Source of the DNA: Cruorifilaria tuberocauda
Lineage: Eukaryota; Nematoda; Chromadorea; Rhabditida; Onchocercidae
Reading direction: 5' to 3'
Assembly: GCA_013365365.1 (NCBI GenBank)
Contig: JABVXU010000101.1
Coordinates: forward strand, 62,001 to 126,000
Length of the DNA: 64,000 nucleotides
This document shows positions 52,401 through 63,708 of this stretch, in pieces. Position numbers and translations under genes: made by a program. The notes under the pieces are model-generated. The model saw only the letters and a list, made by a program, of their open reading frames with translations. It ran no database searches and was not told where the DNA came from. Position 1 is the first letter of the stretch. Each line of letters opens with the position of its first letter.

Positions 52401-52982
52401 AAAAATATAAATTTCATTGTTTCATAAAATACCGAAAATCATTGAAAGAAGCAAATCTGTATTCGCACATATTACCAAAATATATAGCACTAACTTTTCC
52501 TAGCCGCTTGACTGGATAATTTTCTGCTCAATGCACTTCGTGTTTGGAAATCAACATTCATTGCTGCACCCTAAAACGTGAAAAATGAACGATGTTACGA
52601 ATATTTCATATATTCGAATCATGTTCGATTGTCCATAATTATCATGTCCTTGCATTCTACCACAACCGTAATGCATTTGACACTTTGCATACTATGACAC
52701 ACTTATTATTTTCAATTAATAATTCGCAAAAATTCGTAAATTTGAATTCTTTTCATAACTGCTTACATTTCAATAAAACTATCAAAACTTCTGGTAATTC
52801 CTAAAGAAATAGGATAAATAAGCTATTAAAACCTGTAACCATTCGACAATTCGTCCAGATTCTTGCGTGCTATTTGATTGCGTAGGTAGATTAGGTGGTT
52901 CTACAAGCCATGTCTCCTCATCAAAATCATCAAAATCTGTACTACCAATAACAGCTGTTACTTTATTTATAGCAGTACTCAT
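45177..52982 (-). CDS. SLAIN-like microtubule plus-end protein
   Basis: Eleven exons join in phase to 493 residues: 52982-52833, 52570-52495, 50138-50055, 49962-49510, 47739-47663, 47345-47244, 46757-46634, 46526-46449, 46167-46040, 45778-45702, 45309-45177. SLAIN1/2 are microtubule growth promoters that bind EB proteins and ch-TOG. Resemblances: acidic N-terminus with DEETWLVEP, a SALSRKLSSQAARK helix after VEWLQ (SLAIN: WCRQ...ARRSL), and the C-terminus RWADECF (SLAIN: NWRDGCY). The tail has RKSLGRSLIPTPRAS, containing the EB1-binding SxIP motif SLIP in a basic Pro/Ser context. Residues about 295-350 can form a coiled coil (IVERQEAELRQELSKLK). DDDENDEFYDASS also fits an FFAT-like motif. A strong acceptor (TTTCAG) ends 1 nt before the ATG. 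Family assignment rests on short matches at both ends and is moderate. Confidence 0.7.
47740..49509. other. Intron of the SLAIN-like gene
   Basis: A 1.8 kb intron with an AC dinucleotide repeat at its 5' end (49429-49457). I see no nested gene. Confidence 0.6.
49429..49457. repeat. (AC)n microsatellite
   Basis: Fourteen uninterrupted AC units in an intron, about 50 bp from the long exon of the SLAIN-like gene. Confidence 0.95.
50139..52494. other. Large intron of the SLAIN-like gene
   Basis: 2.4 kb, A+T-rich, no supported coding or RNA feature. An upstream acceptor (TTTCCAG, near 50160) exists for the next exon but would break the reading phase. Confidence 0.5.
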
Positions 52983-53455
52983 CCTGAAATTTTATTTCAT
53001 AATTTTATACATTCATACCAAAAAATCAGACGTAATATTCATTACGATTCAATAACATTCAATAAAATTCCATACGATACAATTTCATTCGCAAATAGCT
53101 AAAATATTTAATAATATGAAATGAAATTATGGTATATATTGAGCCTATAACACTACCCGATATCAATATTTTAATTAGCCTGAAATTCACAAAAGTCTAA
53201 CAAAAAGCATAAGTTCCTGATTGGAAATAATATATTGTAGAAATGAACAAATCGATCAAAGGACCACCTATTCATGATGAACTAGTACGATCAAAAAAGG
53301 TGAAATCGAAAATCGCAAAATACAAATTGTGTCATCAGAATGAGTGGATAAAAAAATTTTAAGGATCCGATAGAAGGCATTTTTTTAGCAACACTGTTAA
53401 CTTTTGAGAAAACGAAAATATGAAAACAAAGTAAAATGGCATTGAAGAAATAATT

Positions 53456-53620
53456 TCAGTCTTTCTTCACCGGCTTCCCATTTTCCCACGGAGTAATTTT
53501 CACGGTTGCTATCGACGGTTTTTCCGCTTCTTTCTTCAAACCTTTTTTAAGGCATTTTCGCGTAGCCGATGCTGCAATTTGCGAGTATCGCACATAATTA
53601 ATGCCCATCTGACGCCACAT
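53456..53620 (-). CDS. atp5f1e: Mitochondrial ATP synthase F1 epsilon subunit
   Basis: Single-exon gene of 54 residues (human about 51). The epsilon subunit sits at the foot of the F1 central stalk and stabilises gamma and the c-ring contact. The sequence MWRQMGINYVRYSQIAA matches the family's WRxAGLxYxRYSQI signature at the same place; RKCLKKGLKKEAEK and a basic C-terminus (GKPVKKD) follow. No presequence is seen, as usual for this subunit. A TTTCAG acceptor ends 14 nt before the ATG. The stop codon of the upstream unknown gene lies only about 90 nt before that acceptor, so it is probably a downstream operon gene. Its own stop is about 470 nt from the acceptor of the SLAIN-like gene. Confidence 0.92.
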   Translation of the reverse strand: MWRQMGINYVRYSQIAASATRKCLKKGLKKEAEKPSIATVKITPWENGKPVKKD

Positions 53621-53725
53621 TTTTTAACGTTGTCCTGAAACTTCTAGAATCTAAAAAAATCCTCTAGAAAATTACTGACCATTTCATCATGAATTAATTT
53701 GATTTACTTATGAATAATTTCCAAT

Positions 53726-54371
53726 TTATTTAATAGCACGGTTTATTTCAAATATTGTAGGTGTATTTAGCATAAGCTGCTTCTTGCGGCAAAATTTTCA
53801 AATTTTTTAAGTGCAAAAAAGTTCCCAACGTCTTACTAATTTGGGTGCTAATTTAGAAGGGAATTTTCAGCAATTGTGGATTGAGAGAAAAAGCATTGTC
53901 AAAAAATAACTTTAATACGGTTCGTAGAAATTGGTTAGAAAGGATGAATAAGAAAGTTATAAAATACATTTTTCCAATAATTTTTCCATAATAAAGTAAT
54001 GATATACAGCAATTACACGAATGGAAACTTTTTTTATACTAAATATAAGATTTGAGGTGTTTATTTTGACTTTGAAACAAAAATACAAATATAAGATTTG
54101 AGGTGTTTATTTTAACTTTAGAACAAAAGTACAAAACATTCTCCTACCTACCATTTCCTTTAATTTATCCAAATCAATCCGGCAAAAAATTACAGATTCA
54201 GCTGAATAAACCAAAAAAGCTATTGGAAAATGAAAAGAGGGCAATAAAGAGATGATGAGAAAGAAACGCCGAATTACATGCTCACATAATATTACTGAAT
54301 TAAATTTTCCATGTTCAATATGTAACGCACAACCTTGACGCACAATTTCCAATGCAAAATTAATATTCGCA
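53726..54371 (-). CDS. 3' part of an unrecognised gene upstream of the ATP synthase epsilon gene
   Basis: Three exon-like blocks join in phase: 54371-54286 (ANINFALEIVRQGCALHIEH...), 54201-54152 (ESVIFCRIDLDKLKEM) and 53782-53726 (KQLMLNTPTIFEI... stop). Splice sites are TGAAG/GTGAGC, ATTCAG/GTAGGT and GCAAG. The first and last acceptors are not ideal. Codon use and higher G+C than the flanks suggest real coding sequence. The first block has no in-frame ATG, so at least one 5' exon is missing and I could not find it. I do not recognise the protein. AATAAA overlaps the stop codon region. The gap to the next gene's acceptor is about 90 bp, a typical nematode operon spacing. Confidence 0.5.
54042..54133. 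repeat. 46-bp tandem duplication
   Basis: Copies 54042-54087 and 54088-54133, both starting AATATAAGATTTGAGGTGTT, differ at three or so positions. They lie in an intron of the unrecognised gene, just before (in plus coordinates) the exon at 54152. Confidence 0.9.
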
Positions 54372-54653
54372 CTTCAGATTCATGAAGACCATTACAATAT
54401 TACCAGTTTTATCTTATAAAAATTTTTAGAAATCTTATCCTTTTTTTAAAATGAAAATTATCAACTTTCTGTACATACAACTTACTATTTCAATGATGAA
54501 ATTTCAAACTGGTAATCAAGTATAATTTCATACAGTGATTAAAGTTTTCATCTCTCTAAAAATAAATAATATAAGTATATTTATTCATGGGATAGACGAA
54601 ATAATAAGCTATTTTCTTAATAAAATCATTTTTAAATTTAAAAATGATGTTAT

Positions 54654-54719
54654 TTATTTAAGCAGTTATACAATTGGTGATGTTACCTTGCATCATCAAT
54701 TGTGTAATTGCTTAAATAA
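54654..54719 (+). ncRNA. Candidate small-RNA hairpin (miRNA-precursor-like)
   Basis: A 29-nt left arm (54654-54682) and right arm (54691-54719) enclose the 8-nt loop TTACCTTG. As plus-strand RNA all 29 positions pair; three pairs are G.U wobbles. On the minus strand the same three positions would be A.C mismatches, so if it acts as RNA the plus strand is favoured. A perfect 24-bp palindrome (54625-54648) lies just upstream. I recognise no known miRNA seed. The stem is more perfect and the loop shorter than in typical animal miRNA precursors, so an endo-siRNA hairpin or a remnant of a short inverted-repeat element are alternatives. A 121-codon plus-strand ORF (54535-54900) overlaps it. Confidence 0.4.
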
Positions 54720-56927
54720 TAAAAGAGAAAAAAATTTCACAAGGATGACGAAATTATATTTCTATTGTTTCAAAAAGTTTAAGCAAAAAAAATCCATTAG
54801 ACAGATAAGCCAACTCGAAAAGGATATTAAAGACATACTATTGACCATTCTAATAACCGAGCGCCTCTTCTTCTTTCTTTACAACTTCATATCATCATAA
54901 CACAGATCTCTACTCCTCCGAAATACTTTTTATATCTAATCATGAATGAACTATTATTATTAGGAAAGATATGAGAAGATTAAGAATTCATGAAGAGTAT
55001 ATCTTTTTTATTATTAGTACCTCGAGCTATAGATTACATGGTACACTTTTATGGCATACTGAGTACCGTCTCAATATCAATTACAGAAACATTTATTAAA
55101 GTACTTAAGTTTTAAAAAATCTGAAAATTTGATAAAACTGATAAAATTTAAAAGTTTAGCAGTTTATGAAACTCCAACAATATATACAAAAAGCTGAAAA
55201 ATATAAAATAAAAATATCAGTGCATCATTAATAACGTAATCCAGAAGCATAGTCTTTCTATATCTCTTTCTATATAAAAAACCAATGATAAAAATAAAAG
55301 CAAAAAGAAAACTGAAAGGTCAATGATTTTACTTCATCCAGTATTTTAAATTCATTTGTTATCATTTATAAGTATACATAAAGTAAAACAAAGAAACAAA
55401 GAGTCAGACTTATTGTACAAAAAACATGTTTTCGTAAAAATGTTCTTTAATTAATGAGTGGCTTCTGAAAATTGGTTTTTCCCTTCACCATTAGCATCAA
55501 TCTTTTCAGAGAAAACATGAATCAAATCAAATTTCTAGCAAACAAATCTTTAAACTGAATCAACTATTCTTTTTTTAGGACCACGCAAAATAACAAAAAA
55601 TAAAACGATGACTCATTTCCAAATTATTTTTTAAAAAGATTTGAAAGCACAACAATTCAAAGTATAAGTTTTAAGTCTTTATTTTCGAACCAAAATAAAA
55701 TGATGGTATACAAATAAAATAAATTTTTTAATGATTTTACTTCGAAAATAACGTTCAATAACAGCTTTAATTTTTCTTTTATGAGCCAAAAAACATTTTT
55801 CCAGCAATTTTATTGGTTAATGTTTTTAAAAAAATACCGAAATTAAAACTTACCTTCAGTAAAGTCTCTCGACCTGCGCAGTCAAACAAAATTTCGGCTC
55901 GTCAATCTGCAAATCATTTTAAATGACAAAATTTAAACAAGAAATGATATTACTAGATGAAAACGTTTCGTTGTATCATTAAGTCAATGATATGATGAAA
56001 AAACTATTAAGCACTGAATATTAGTATCATTTAATGCACATGTCAAAAATCAAGAAGTAAAGCCATTTTCTTTAAACATTAAAAAAGAAAATAGAAATTT
56101 AACAAAAATATTCATTCGGTAGAAAAAATATGCGAAAACTTAAACTAGAAATACTCATGGTGAAGCATGAAGCATTTCGGTAGATATTTTTCTATAGAAA
56201 ATAAAAAATTCATATCCGTTACAACAAGTAAAATCATCACTTATTCCCCTACTCAATTAGTGAGAAGTGGATTTTGTTATCTGATGCCAAGCTCGATTAG
56301 CCTACAAGAAGTTAAAACAAGTTAGATATTAAGTACATCAAACAATAAGAAAATGAAAGGAAAAGCGCATGTCAGTTAGCTGAATATGCAAGAGGCGATC
56401 GGTAATAATATAAACTGGTAATAATGGTTAAAAACTGCAAAATGTTACGGGACCATTTACGGTAAAAAATAACAGAATAGCACTTTGAACGTCATTTTCA
56501 GCGATTAAAGCATATCAAACGACAAGTGCACTCTTGATTATTCCAAAATAACAAGAAGCAGATTTAGAAAAATGTTCGAATCAAGAACGAAGAAAAACTT
56601 CGGTAAGAAAAACCGGCTAATACACAAAGAAAAGATTAAAAAATGCTTTATTGACCAAATAGTTGTAACTTCCATATGCAGATTAAAGCAACATTAAGCA
56701 CTTATAAAATTAATCAAAACTTCAAATAATGAAATTTAATATTGTGGAAGAATGTACATAACAAAAATTTCACATAGCGACAGAACTATGAAATGTTTAA
56801 AGTAACCAAGTTTGCTAGAAAACTCAATTCTGAGTGAACATCAGTAGGTTATGTAGCAAAACTGAACAAATGCTATGCGCGAAAAATCACTTCTGCAGAT
56901 CAAAGGAAATGACAGGATGACTGAAAT
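54720..56927. other. Region with unassigned minus-strand exon-like blocks
   Basis: Three minus-strand pieces look spliced. 55911-55857 has a GCAG acceptor and strong GTAAGT donor, but a TGA near its end; it may be untranslated. 55534-55451 has a TTGCTAG acceptor and 27 coding-like codons (KFDLIHVFSEKIDANGEGKN...) ending in TAA. 56304-56255 has a TTGTAG acceptor and ANRAWHQITKSTSH before TAA. I could not join them to one another, to ACTR10 or to the exons at 54.2 kb. They may be 5' exons or alternative ends of unrecognised transcripts. Confidence 0.3.
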
Positions 56928-59900
56928 TTAACGATTTCTTGTGGCATCTCGATTCATCTTATAAACATTGGTTGTCCAGTCTGGTACTCTACCTTGTTTC
57001 TGCCAATCCTCTCGTGTCAAAGAATGATATTGCAGCACTTCTAAAGATCCAAACATGCTACCTGTAAAATGGTATTACATACATCGAGAATTAAAGAACC
57101 AATTCTTTACTAATAACATTATCCTTAAGCAGCTATTAAAATAACTTTTAAATCGCTATTCTCAGTACTGTGACGACATGCATTATTTACAAATCAAATA
57201 AAAATTGTTGGATTTTTAAAATGACATTACTTGTTTCACCAAAACTGTATTGCATATCTGTGTTTATGAAATTTTGTGGCCACGAATCAACTACATATGA
57301 ATGATAATTAGCCGTCCTATTCGAAACAATAAATTAATATTATAGAAAATTACCTCCAATCCAGCTTGCATACAATTCAATTGATGTATTTGGCAATCGA
57401 TAGAATTTGACTGATTTAATATTCCCTAATTTATTGACATAAGACGATGTTGTCAGTAATTGCAAAATTTCATCTCGGAGTCGCGCATACAAACCTTTCA
57501 TACGTGTAGTCCCACCAACAAGTATTATACTATCTAACAGCTTCCTTCTCGTATCAATTGGACACTAAACACTTAGTATCAACAAAACTTCGGATTTGAG
57601 CAAAAAGGAAGAATAAATGTCGAGAGAAATGTCCTTTGAAGAAAGCATATCTCCTATAATGCAGGCTTTCTGTCAATAATGTATCTAGACGAATCTTCCC
57701 AGGAAAAGACCATCAGTATCAACTGCGCAAACAACAAGTGGGAATGAACTCCGTTAACCGGTAAGCCAAATCTCCTATTTGGATACGCAAATAAGCTGCT
57801 AAATTAGATAATAAAAACTACAAAGAAAAAATATTTACCCGATATACGGAATCAAGTACCAATTGTGGCAAGGATTTGCTATCATCGCTTTCTTCAAAAA
57901 TGGCCTCCGCTGTCCACTCCCTGGATCAACTAATAAAAATAAAAGCAAATTTAAAATATTGAACTTCTGCGTGAACTAGAACCAATTTTGAACTTTACCT
58001 TATAAGACCTGGTACGATAAGGATTTCTTCACCGAACGGCAAGCGGACATCACATGGTGGTTTCGGAATTTCACCTTCGGGATTATATTCTGAATTAAAT
58101 CAGACATTTTCTTCTAATCACGTTTAATTTATTCATCATCAAGTTTGTTCTTTTTCTTATATGTTCACTTAACCTAAATTTATTCGTTCATTAAAATACA
58201 AATGTTAATTTTCGGGAACTTTACCGACAACCAACACCTAAAAAACCACTCATTCAGTCTCAGCACCTTAAAGCACTTTCTAACTTACCCGATGCTTGTA
58301 TCAACTTCCCACGATCCATTTTAGTAGCAAAACAAAACCTAACAACAATATCTTCTAAAATGTGCTCTCTTTTTAAAAGCAAATCATCCTCGTCAGTCAA
58401 TGACCGTTCTGCACCCGAAAATGTTAGCACTTTGCCATATCTGAAAGATATCGCAGAGAAGTACGCAATTGCAATAAGAAAGTAATGTGTAATTTTATTG
58501 GTCTTTTCCTTCTACTTTATGTGTTTTTTCTATATAGAAAAAAAAGAACTATTTCGTTTTACGCAAGTAAAATATACTGTAAGAAAAATATAGCTTAGCT
58601 CTCAATGATTTTAGTCTTTGTTATAATTTCAATTGAGAAAAAGTTTCCATTGTTTTTTTAATTAAATAAATAAAACTAAACAGCAATCAACGTTTCTACA
58701 ATTGATAGAGATAAAATCTTACTTTTGCAACAGTTCGTAAACGCGATCTTCTAAATATTTTGCACCAATGCACGAAGTTTCCAGTTGATACAACATGGTA
58801 ACACCTTCTATAATCTGTAAACTGGACGAAAAAATGAAAACTTGAAGTCTAAGTGAGACAAAACAATGCATAAGCTTGAATATTCTTAGAAGATTCGGAA
58901 TTACTGGTCATCACTTTTCAAGCATAACCATACTTATTCCTTATTCGAAACCTAATAACATAAATCCTGGAAAATTGGAAGTATGCATGGATCATGCACT
59001 TTTTCGAGTGTTATTTTATATCATATTTTTTCCGAAACGAAATTCTAGCGTACTCTTACCGGAACAATGGTTGCTTCTGAGTATCCGATATCAATAACAA
59101 GAGCATTCGAAACACCAAATGGAAACGATGCGAGCAAATGCGACGGGGCAAAAAGTACTGATGGAGCATCGAAAACATTAAACAACACCCTTGCCACGGC
59201 ATATCGATATGATGTTCGTGACAAAATACTTTCGACGATTACAATTCGACGATCTTTAGCAACCGTTAACAAATATCTGAAAAATATATCATAAAAAGTT
59301 ATAAATTCTGACACAAAACTTTTAATTCGAAATTTTTTCAAAATTAAAATTATAAACCCAAAGATGATCTAAAATCAAACACATGGAATTCTTCAAAAAA
59401 CTTCATGTATGTCGGAGGATATTTATAATTATGACAGTGTCGAATTGGTGCAAATACGGGAATATAGGTGTTTAATGTGAAAGCGAATATCTTTCACCTG
59501 AAAAATAACTCTCGGAAAAATTTCACTAGTCTATGATAAAGTTCTTGTTCACTAAGTGTATCATCTAGTACTTTTATCGCTTCACCAGTGCGATCATCCA
59601 ACAATTCTGTTCGTATTATTGAACGTGGAACAAATTCACCCGCATAACCAACTCTAAAGAAAATCTATTAACTTGCCATAAATAATGTTGTATGAACAAT
59701 TTTGTACCAACTAGATAAATCTATAAAAAAATAAATTATTGCAAAACTGCAGCAAATTCAAATATTTCATGATAAAAAAATATATGAAAATAGAACTTCG
59801 TCAGAACGGCACCGATATCAATGACAACAGCCTGCCGATTATCCATACCGACGACACCCAATGATAAAGGATCCAAGCGACCGTTTCCGGTCGTCATTAA

Positions 59901-59951
59901 AGAAAGCGATCGATGTTGCGACGAGCCAGTCAATATGCTGTCACGTTGCAT
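56928..59951 (-). CDS. actr10: Actin-related protein 10 (Arp11), dynactin pointed-end subunit
   Basis: ACTR10/Arp11 caps the pointed end of the dynactin filament with p62, p25 and p27, linking dynein to cargo. Nine exons join in phase: 59951-59797, 59653-59498, 59276-59060, 58814-58723, 58440-58289, 58089-57999, 57920-57839, 57564-57354, 57061-56928, giving 429 residues (human 417). Visible landmarks: AVVIDIGAVLTKVGYAGE (phosphate-1 loop), DRRIVIVESIL, APSVLFAPSHLLASFPFGV, ALVIDIGYSEA (phosphate-2), CPIDTRRKLLDSIILVGGTT (adenosine loop), ELYASWIGGSMFGSL, and the C-terminus GRVPDW. These follow ACTR10 order and differ from conventional actin. The N-terminus is about 25 residues longer than in vertebrates and Ser/Arg-rich; a TTG upstream in frame is not needed as start. 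Confidence 0.92.
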
Positions 59952-62055
59952 TATTACACCGGAAATCGACAATTAATCTGAACAGACAATACTTGAGAGC
60001 ATATCAAAGTGATACTCTTGAATACAAAGAACTAAATAATCAGAGAACATGATTTTTGAAAAATCATATCTTTGACTGTACATTTCTAAACATTTTTTAC
60101 AAAAACAGTTTTAGAAATAGAAGGGGAAATTGGAAGATATGAGAATTCGCATGAGATGAATGCAGCTGCAGTGCGCAAGAGTGAAATATAGAAATTCAGA
60201 GACCGGAATACTAATGGATATGTCAGAATAACTAGTGCTTTTTATTTAGTCAAATTTTTCTCACAAGAACAATAAAAAAAGGATAAAATAGTTTCTGAAG
60301 AATTTAATTACAATTGATAAGCATTAAAAAAAAAATTAAGTAAACATATACAGTACGAAATATCCCTGTAAACTAAGAGATATAGCAGAAAATGAAGAAA
60401 TATAGCAATATCAGATAACAATAAAATAGTGAAAAATATTTACCTGTTAAAATTATGCTAGAAAATGAAAGGAATATTAGATGAAAAGTTTTCAGGAACT
60501 AATCTGACTGATGATACATATTGCATAGAGTAGTTTTTTTCTTCCAAAAAAAAAACCCGAGAAAAACTATTGGATTAGATTGTTGCAGATATTGCTTAAG
60601 GTCACCAACGAATTCGTCGCTATGAAACTATAAATCTTATCTGATTAAATTCCTCATCCGTTACACTTTTCTCTCGTAGTACGTAATTTCAGTCTAATTG
60701 CGATTAGAATTTAATAAATGATTAGGAAAAATAAATTTTTAATTCGTATACTTTACATTCTCATTTTTTTTTCAAATCAAATATTTTTCAGAATAAGGAA
60801 AAGGATTGTAATTTGAAGTTAAAAAAAAATTTATCTGATTCTCACCATGTGCTTATGAGACGCGCGGAATTTCAGCGAGAAATGTAATTTCAAATTTTTC
60901 AAAAAATTCGATTTTTTGATACTGTTGAATATTTGGATGAACGAAAATGAAAATTTCATTTAATTAAATTTAAGCTAAAAACGAAACCCCAAAATTTGTC
61001 TCTGGTTTAGCTTTTGTTTTATGTGGAGACTTTTATTATTAAGCTAACTTGCTATTTCTTCACGATCTATAAAAATATGAAGAAAAACGAAACAAATATT
61101 GAGATTTTTTTTTAGTTTCCCCGAATTTGGAAAAACCATTTAGCAATCTTTTCCTTAAAGAAAAAAGTTGTGAAATATTTTACTAGCTAAAAAGTTAAGG
61201 AGACTTTCGTAATCTCTTTCTTTTTTATTAATATTTTATTACAACGTCTTTCTCATAGTGAATATTTAGATATATCATATTAATTCAATTAACAAATAGC
61301 TTATAAAAAGAAAAAAATCTAAAAGTGAATAACTGCCCAGGCAGGTTATCTCGGAGTAATCTTGCTCGGAAGATTTTGTCTCAATGAAAACAATTATAAC
61401 TACACTACTTTTCAATTTAGATAAGAAACCATTCATCATTATATTATTATAATGTGTCTGTTTAATTAATGCGATCAAAAAATTTATCAAGACACGGAAA
61501 AAAGTTCATTTTAAACAAAAAACATTAAAATTTTCATAATAGCAATAAGTGTATTGTTTACTGAAAGTTATAAGAGAAAAATTATAACTTATTCATTTTT
61601 TATCTCAATATCTTCAAAATTTTCGGTAATGAATTTTTTGAGGTAACTTGATAAACAGATGTAACCGAATAACAGGTACTTGATGAACTAAAGGGTATCA
61701 TCCTACAATAAATAGCCATACCGAAATCGCCAATCCGACAAATTTGACCTGCTCCCTTGATTTATTGAAATAGGTTTATTGATACTTTCGATCAAAATAT
61801 GGTTCGTTCAAACTAGGGCATATCGAAGTTTAAACAAATCATCATGTTTTTCCTAGCATCCAATGTGATTTTCATCTAACAAATTTACACTTCTCGTATA
61901 TTTCAGACTAGCATAATACTATTAAACTAACTTCTGGCTAAAAAAGTGAACAACCAAGTCATGCATAACTAGATTTAAAATGTTCAAATATGAATTTGAA
62001 CGAGATCAAAAAAAAAAATAAAATAAAACAAAACAAGCATTAAAATGACAACGAA
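59952..62055. other. Intergenic: ACTR10 upstream region and NUP85 3' flank
   Basis: 2.1 kb, A+T-rich, with no supported gene. The same-strand neighbours are too far apart to suggest an operon from spacing alone. Nothing structured stands out. Confidence 0.5.
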
Positions 62056-63708
62056 TTATGAGGAGGAAATAATAGTGCGAGCCAGATTTTGTACCAACAA
62101 ATAGCGTAGTGTACGTAAACGCATATTCCACATATCAAAATTATAATCATGCGGACAATCTGCATCATAGTGTGTTAAATATTCTAGCAGTTGTTCAGTA
62201 CCATCTTTATTTATAATAATCTGAAAGAACTAATGACACATCATGATAATTCTTCTCTATTACTGATGAGTTATTAAATAATGAGTTGTTTATGGCAATT
62301 ATATATATATATATAACTGCAATATTAAGGCAAAAATTAATGGGTAATTGTAAAATAATTGTAAAGTTTTAAAATTGATATCGTTAATATTAGTAGAATA
62401 TAAATTCCGCTACGATATCAATTATGAATATATTTAAAAAACTAATTATGGAAAAAAATTGTCACCTCAATAATCACAACATATACCTGATAAATAATAA
62501 TAATCTTCATGTTTGTGACTATTATAAAGTTATAATATTTGTATTAGTTATATTAAAATTAAACATCTGACGATGAGTTACTTTTTTATAAATTCTTCGT
62601 GAGATTCATTTATAAATTTAAAAAAGCCCAAAGGGGTGGTAAAAATCTTTTAATTTCAATAAATTTAATTACTTTTGTTCATATTCTCTTTATTTCCAAA
62701 TTACTTTTGTTCATATTCTCTTTATACCAGCACTTCTATGTATTTCAGATTTAATATATATAAACAAAATTTTACAAGATAAATTTCGCAAAATTAGTGA
62801 AATGGGTGAGAAAATACCTCATCATCGTAACCAAGAATGGAAATCAAGTCTGAGATAAGTATAACATCAAAATTTCTTGGAACTAAACTAGACATAATCA
62901 GTTCTACCTGCAAGAAAATAAACATAAAACATTGCTCCACGATTACAAATACTATCCTATTAAAAAGAAAAATCTATTTTCTTAACAAAATAGATTGATT
63001 GTAAGAACTCTCAGAGTTTACGATGGGCATAGAAACTGAAACAGTAGCTAGCATCTGATTCTAAACATATTTTAACTACCATGCGGATCACATTGTATTT
63101 GCTATGAGAATACGAATTTACAATAAAAGATTAAAACATATGACATACCAGCAGTTCAGCAGCTTTGACTTTCTGGTCTGATTCCAGCAGTTTTCGAAAA
63201 TTATAATAACGATGCAAAAATGCAAATGATGAGGAAAGCAGCATCACTTCTGTAAAGTGCTCAACAACCGTAATAGAGGAAAAGTCGTCATTTGCGCATC
63301 GCAATACTACTTGATCTGCAAGAGCAGAAAGAGTTTTTATATCACGTGATCGTATGGCCCACGACAGACAACTGCCCCATTGCCTTGCGCGCAACAATCT
63401 GGAAATAGGCAAAACTGAAAATGAAAACAATTTTTTTCCGGAACGTGAAAGCCACCGAAAAATGATATTTAGCACGGAAAATCATAGATGACAAGTGACA
63501 GTAAAATTTATAACATATTTATTACCTGTAAGCCATAGCTCGTGCAATATCCTTTCGTGTCTCATTAAGACCTACTTCGTCACATAATGAGCATAATTTC
63601 GTAGCAACGGTTTCGTTGTCTATAGGCACTTGTCCTATTAGCAACTCTAAGTGAGCTAGTCCTTCATCACCAGTTTCACGCAGATAATCAAATCCCACTT
63701 GCCACAAT
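62056..63708 (-). CDS. nup85: Nucleoporin NUP85, C-terminal part (runs off the window)
   Basis: NUP85 is an alpha-helical scaffold subunit of the Nup107-160 Y-complex of the nuclear pore (NPP-2 in C. elegans). Four in-phase exons are visible: 63708-63526, 63398-63149, 62907-62818, 62220-62056, about 229 residues including the C-terminus. Family matches: LWQVGFDYL at the start of the first, IDNETVATK with LCDEVGLNETRKDIARAMA, WGSCLSWAIRSRD, VMLLSSSFAFLHRYYNFRKL, and the final LRTLRYLLVQNLARTII. The human protein has LWQVGFDHC, ALSWSIRAKD, MLSDRLTFLGKYREFHRMY and LSLARNLARAII at the same relative places. The 5' exons lie beyond position 64000. The first visible exon enters with one base of a split codon. 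Confidence 0.9.
62659..62725. repeat. Short direct duplication in a NUP85 intron
   Basis: The 27-bp string beginning AATTACTTTTGTTCATATTC occurs at 62667-62693 and again at 62699-62725, a 32-bp period. Confidence 0.85.

Noticed and set aside
54535..54900. 121-codon plus-strand ORF
   Set aside because: Composition is Ile/Phe/Lys/Asn-rich as expected from A+T-rich DNA, there are no splice sites or homology, and it runs through the hairpin; kept only as a note on the hairpin.
59067..59294. Plus-strand ORF
   Set aside because: Antisense of the ACTR10 exon 59276-59060, which has clear family motifs.
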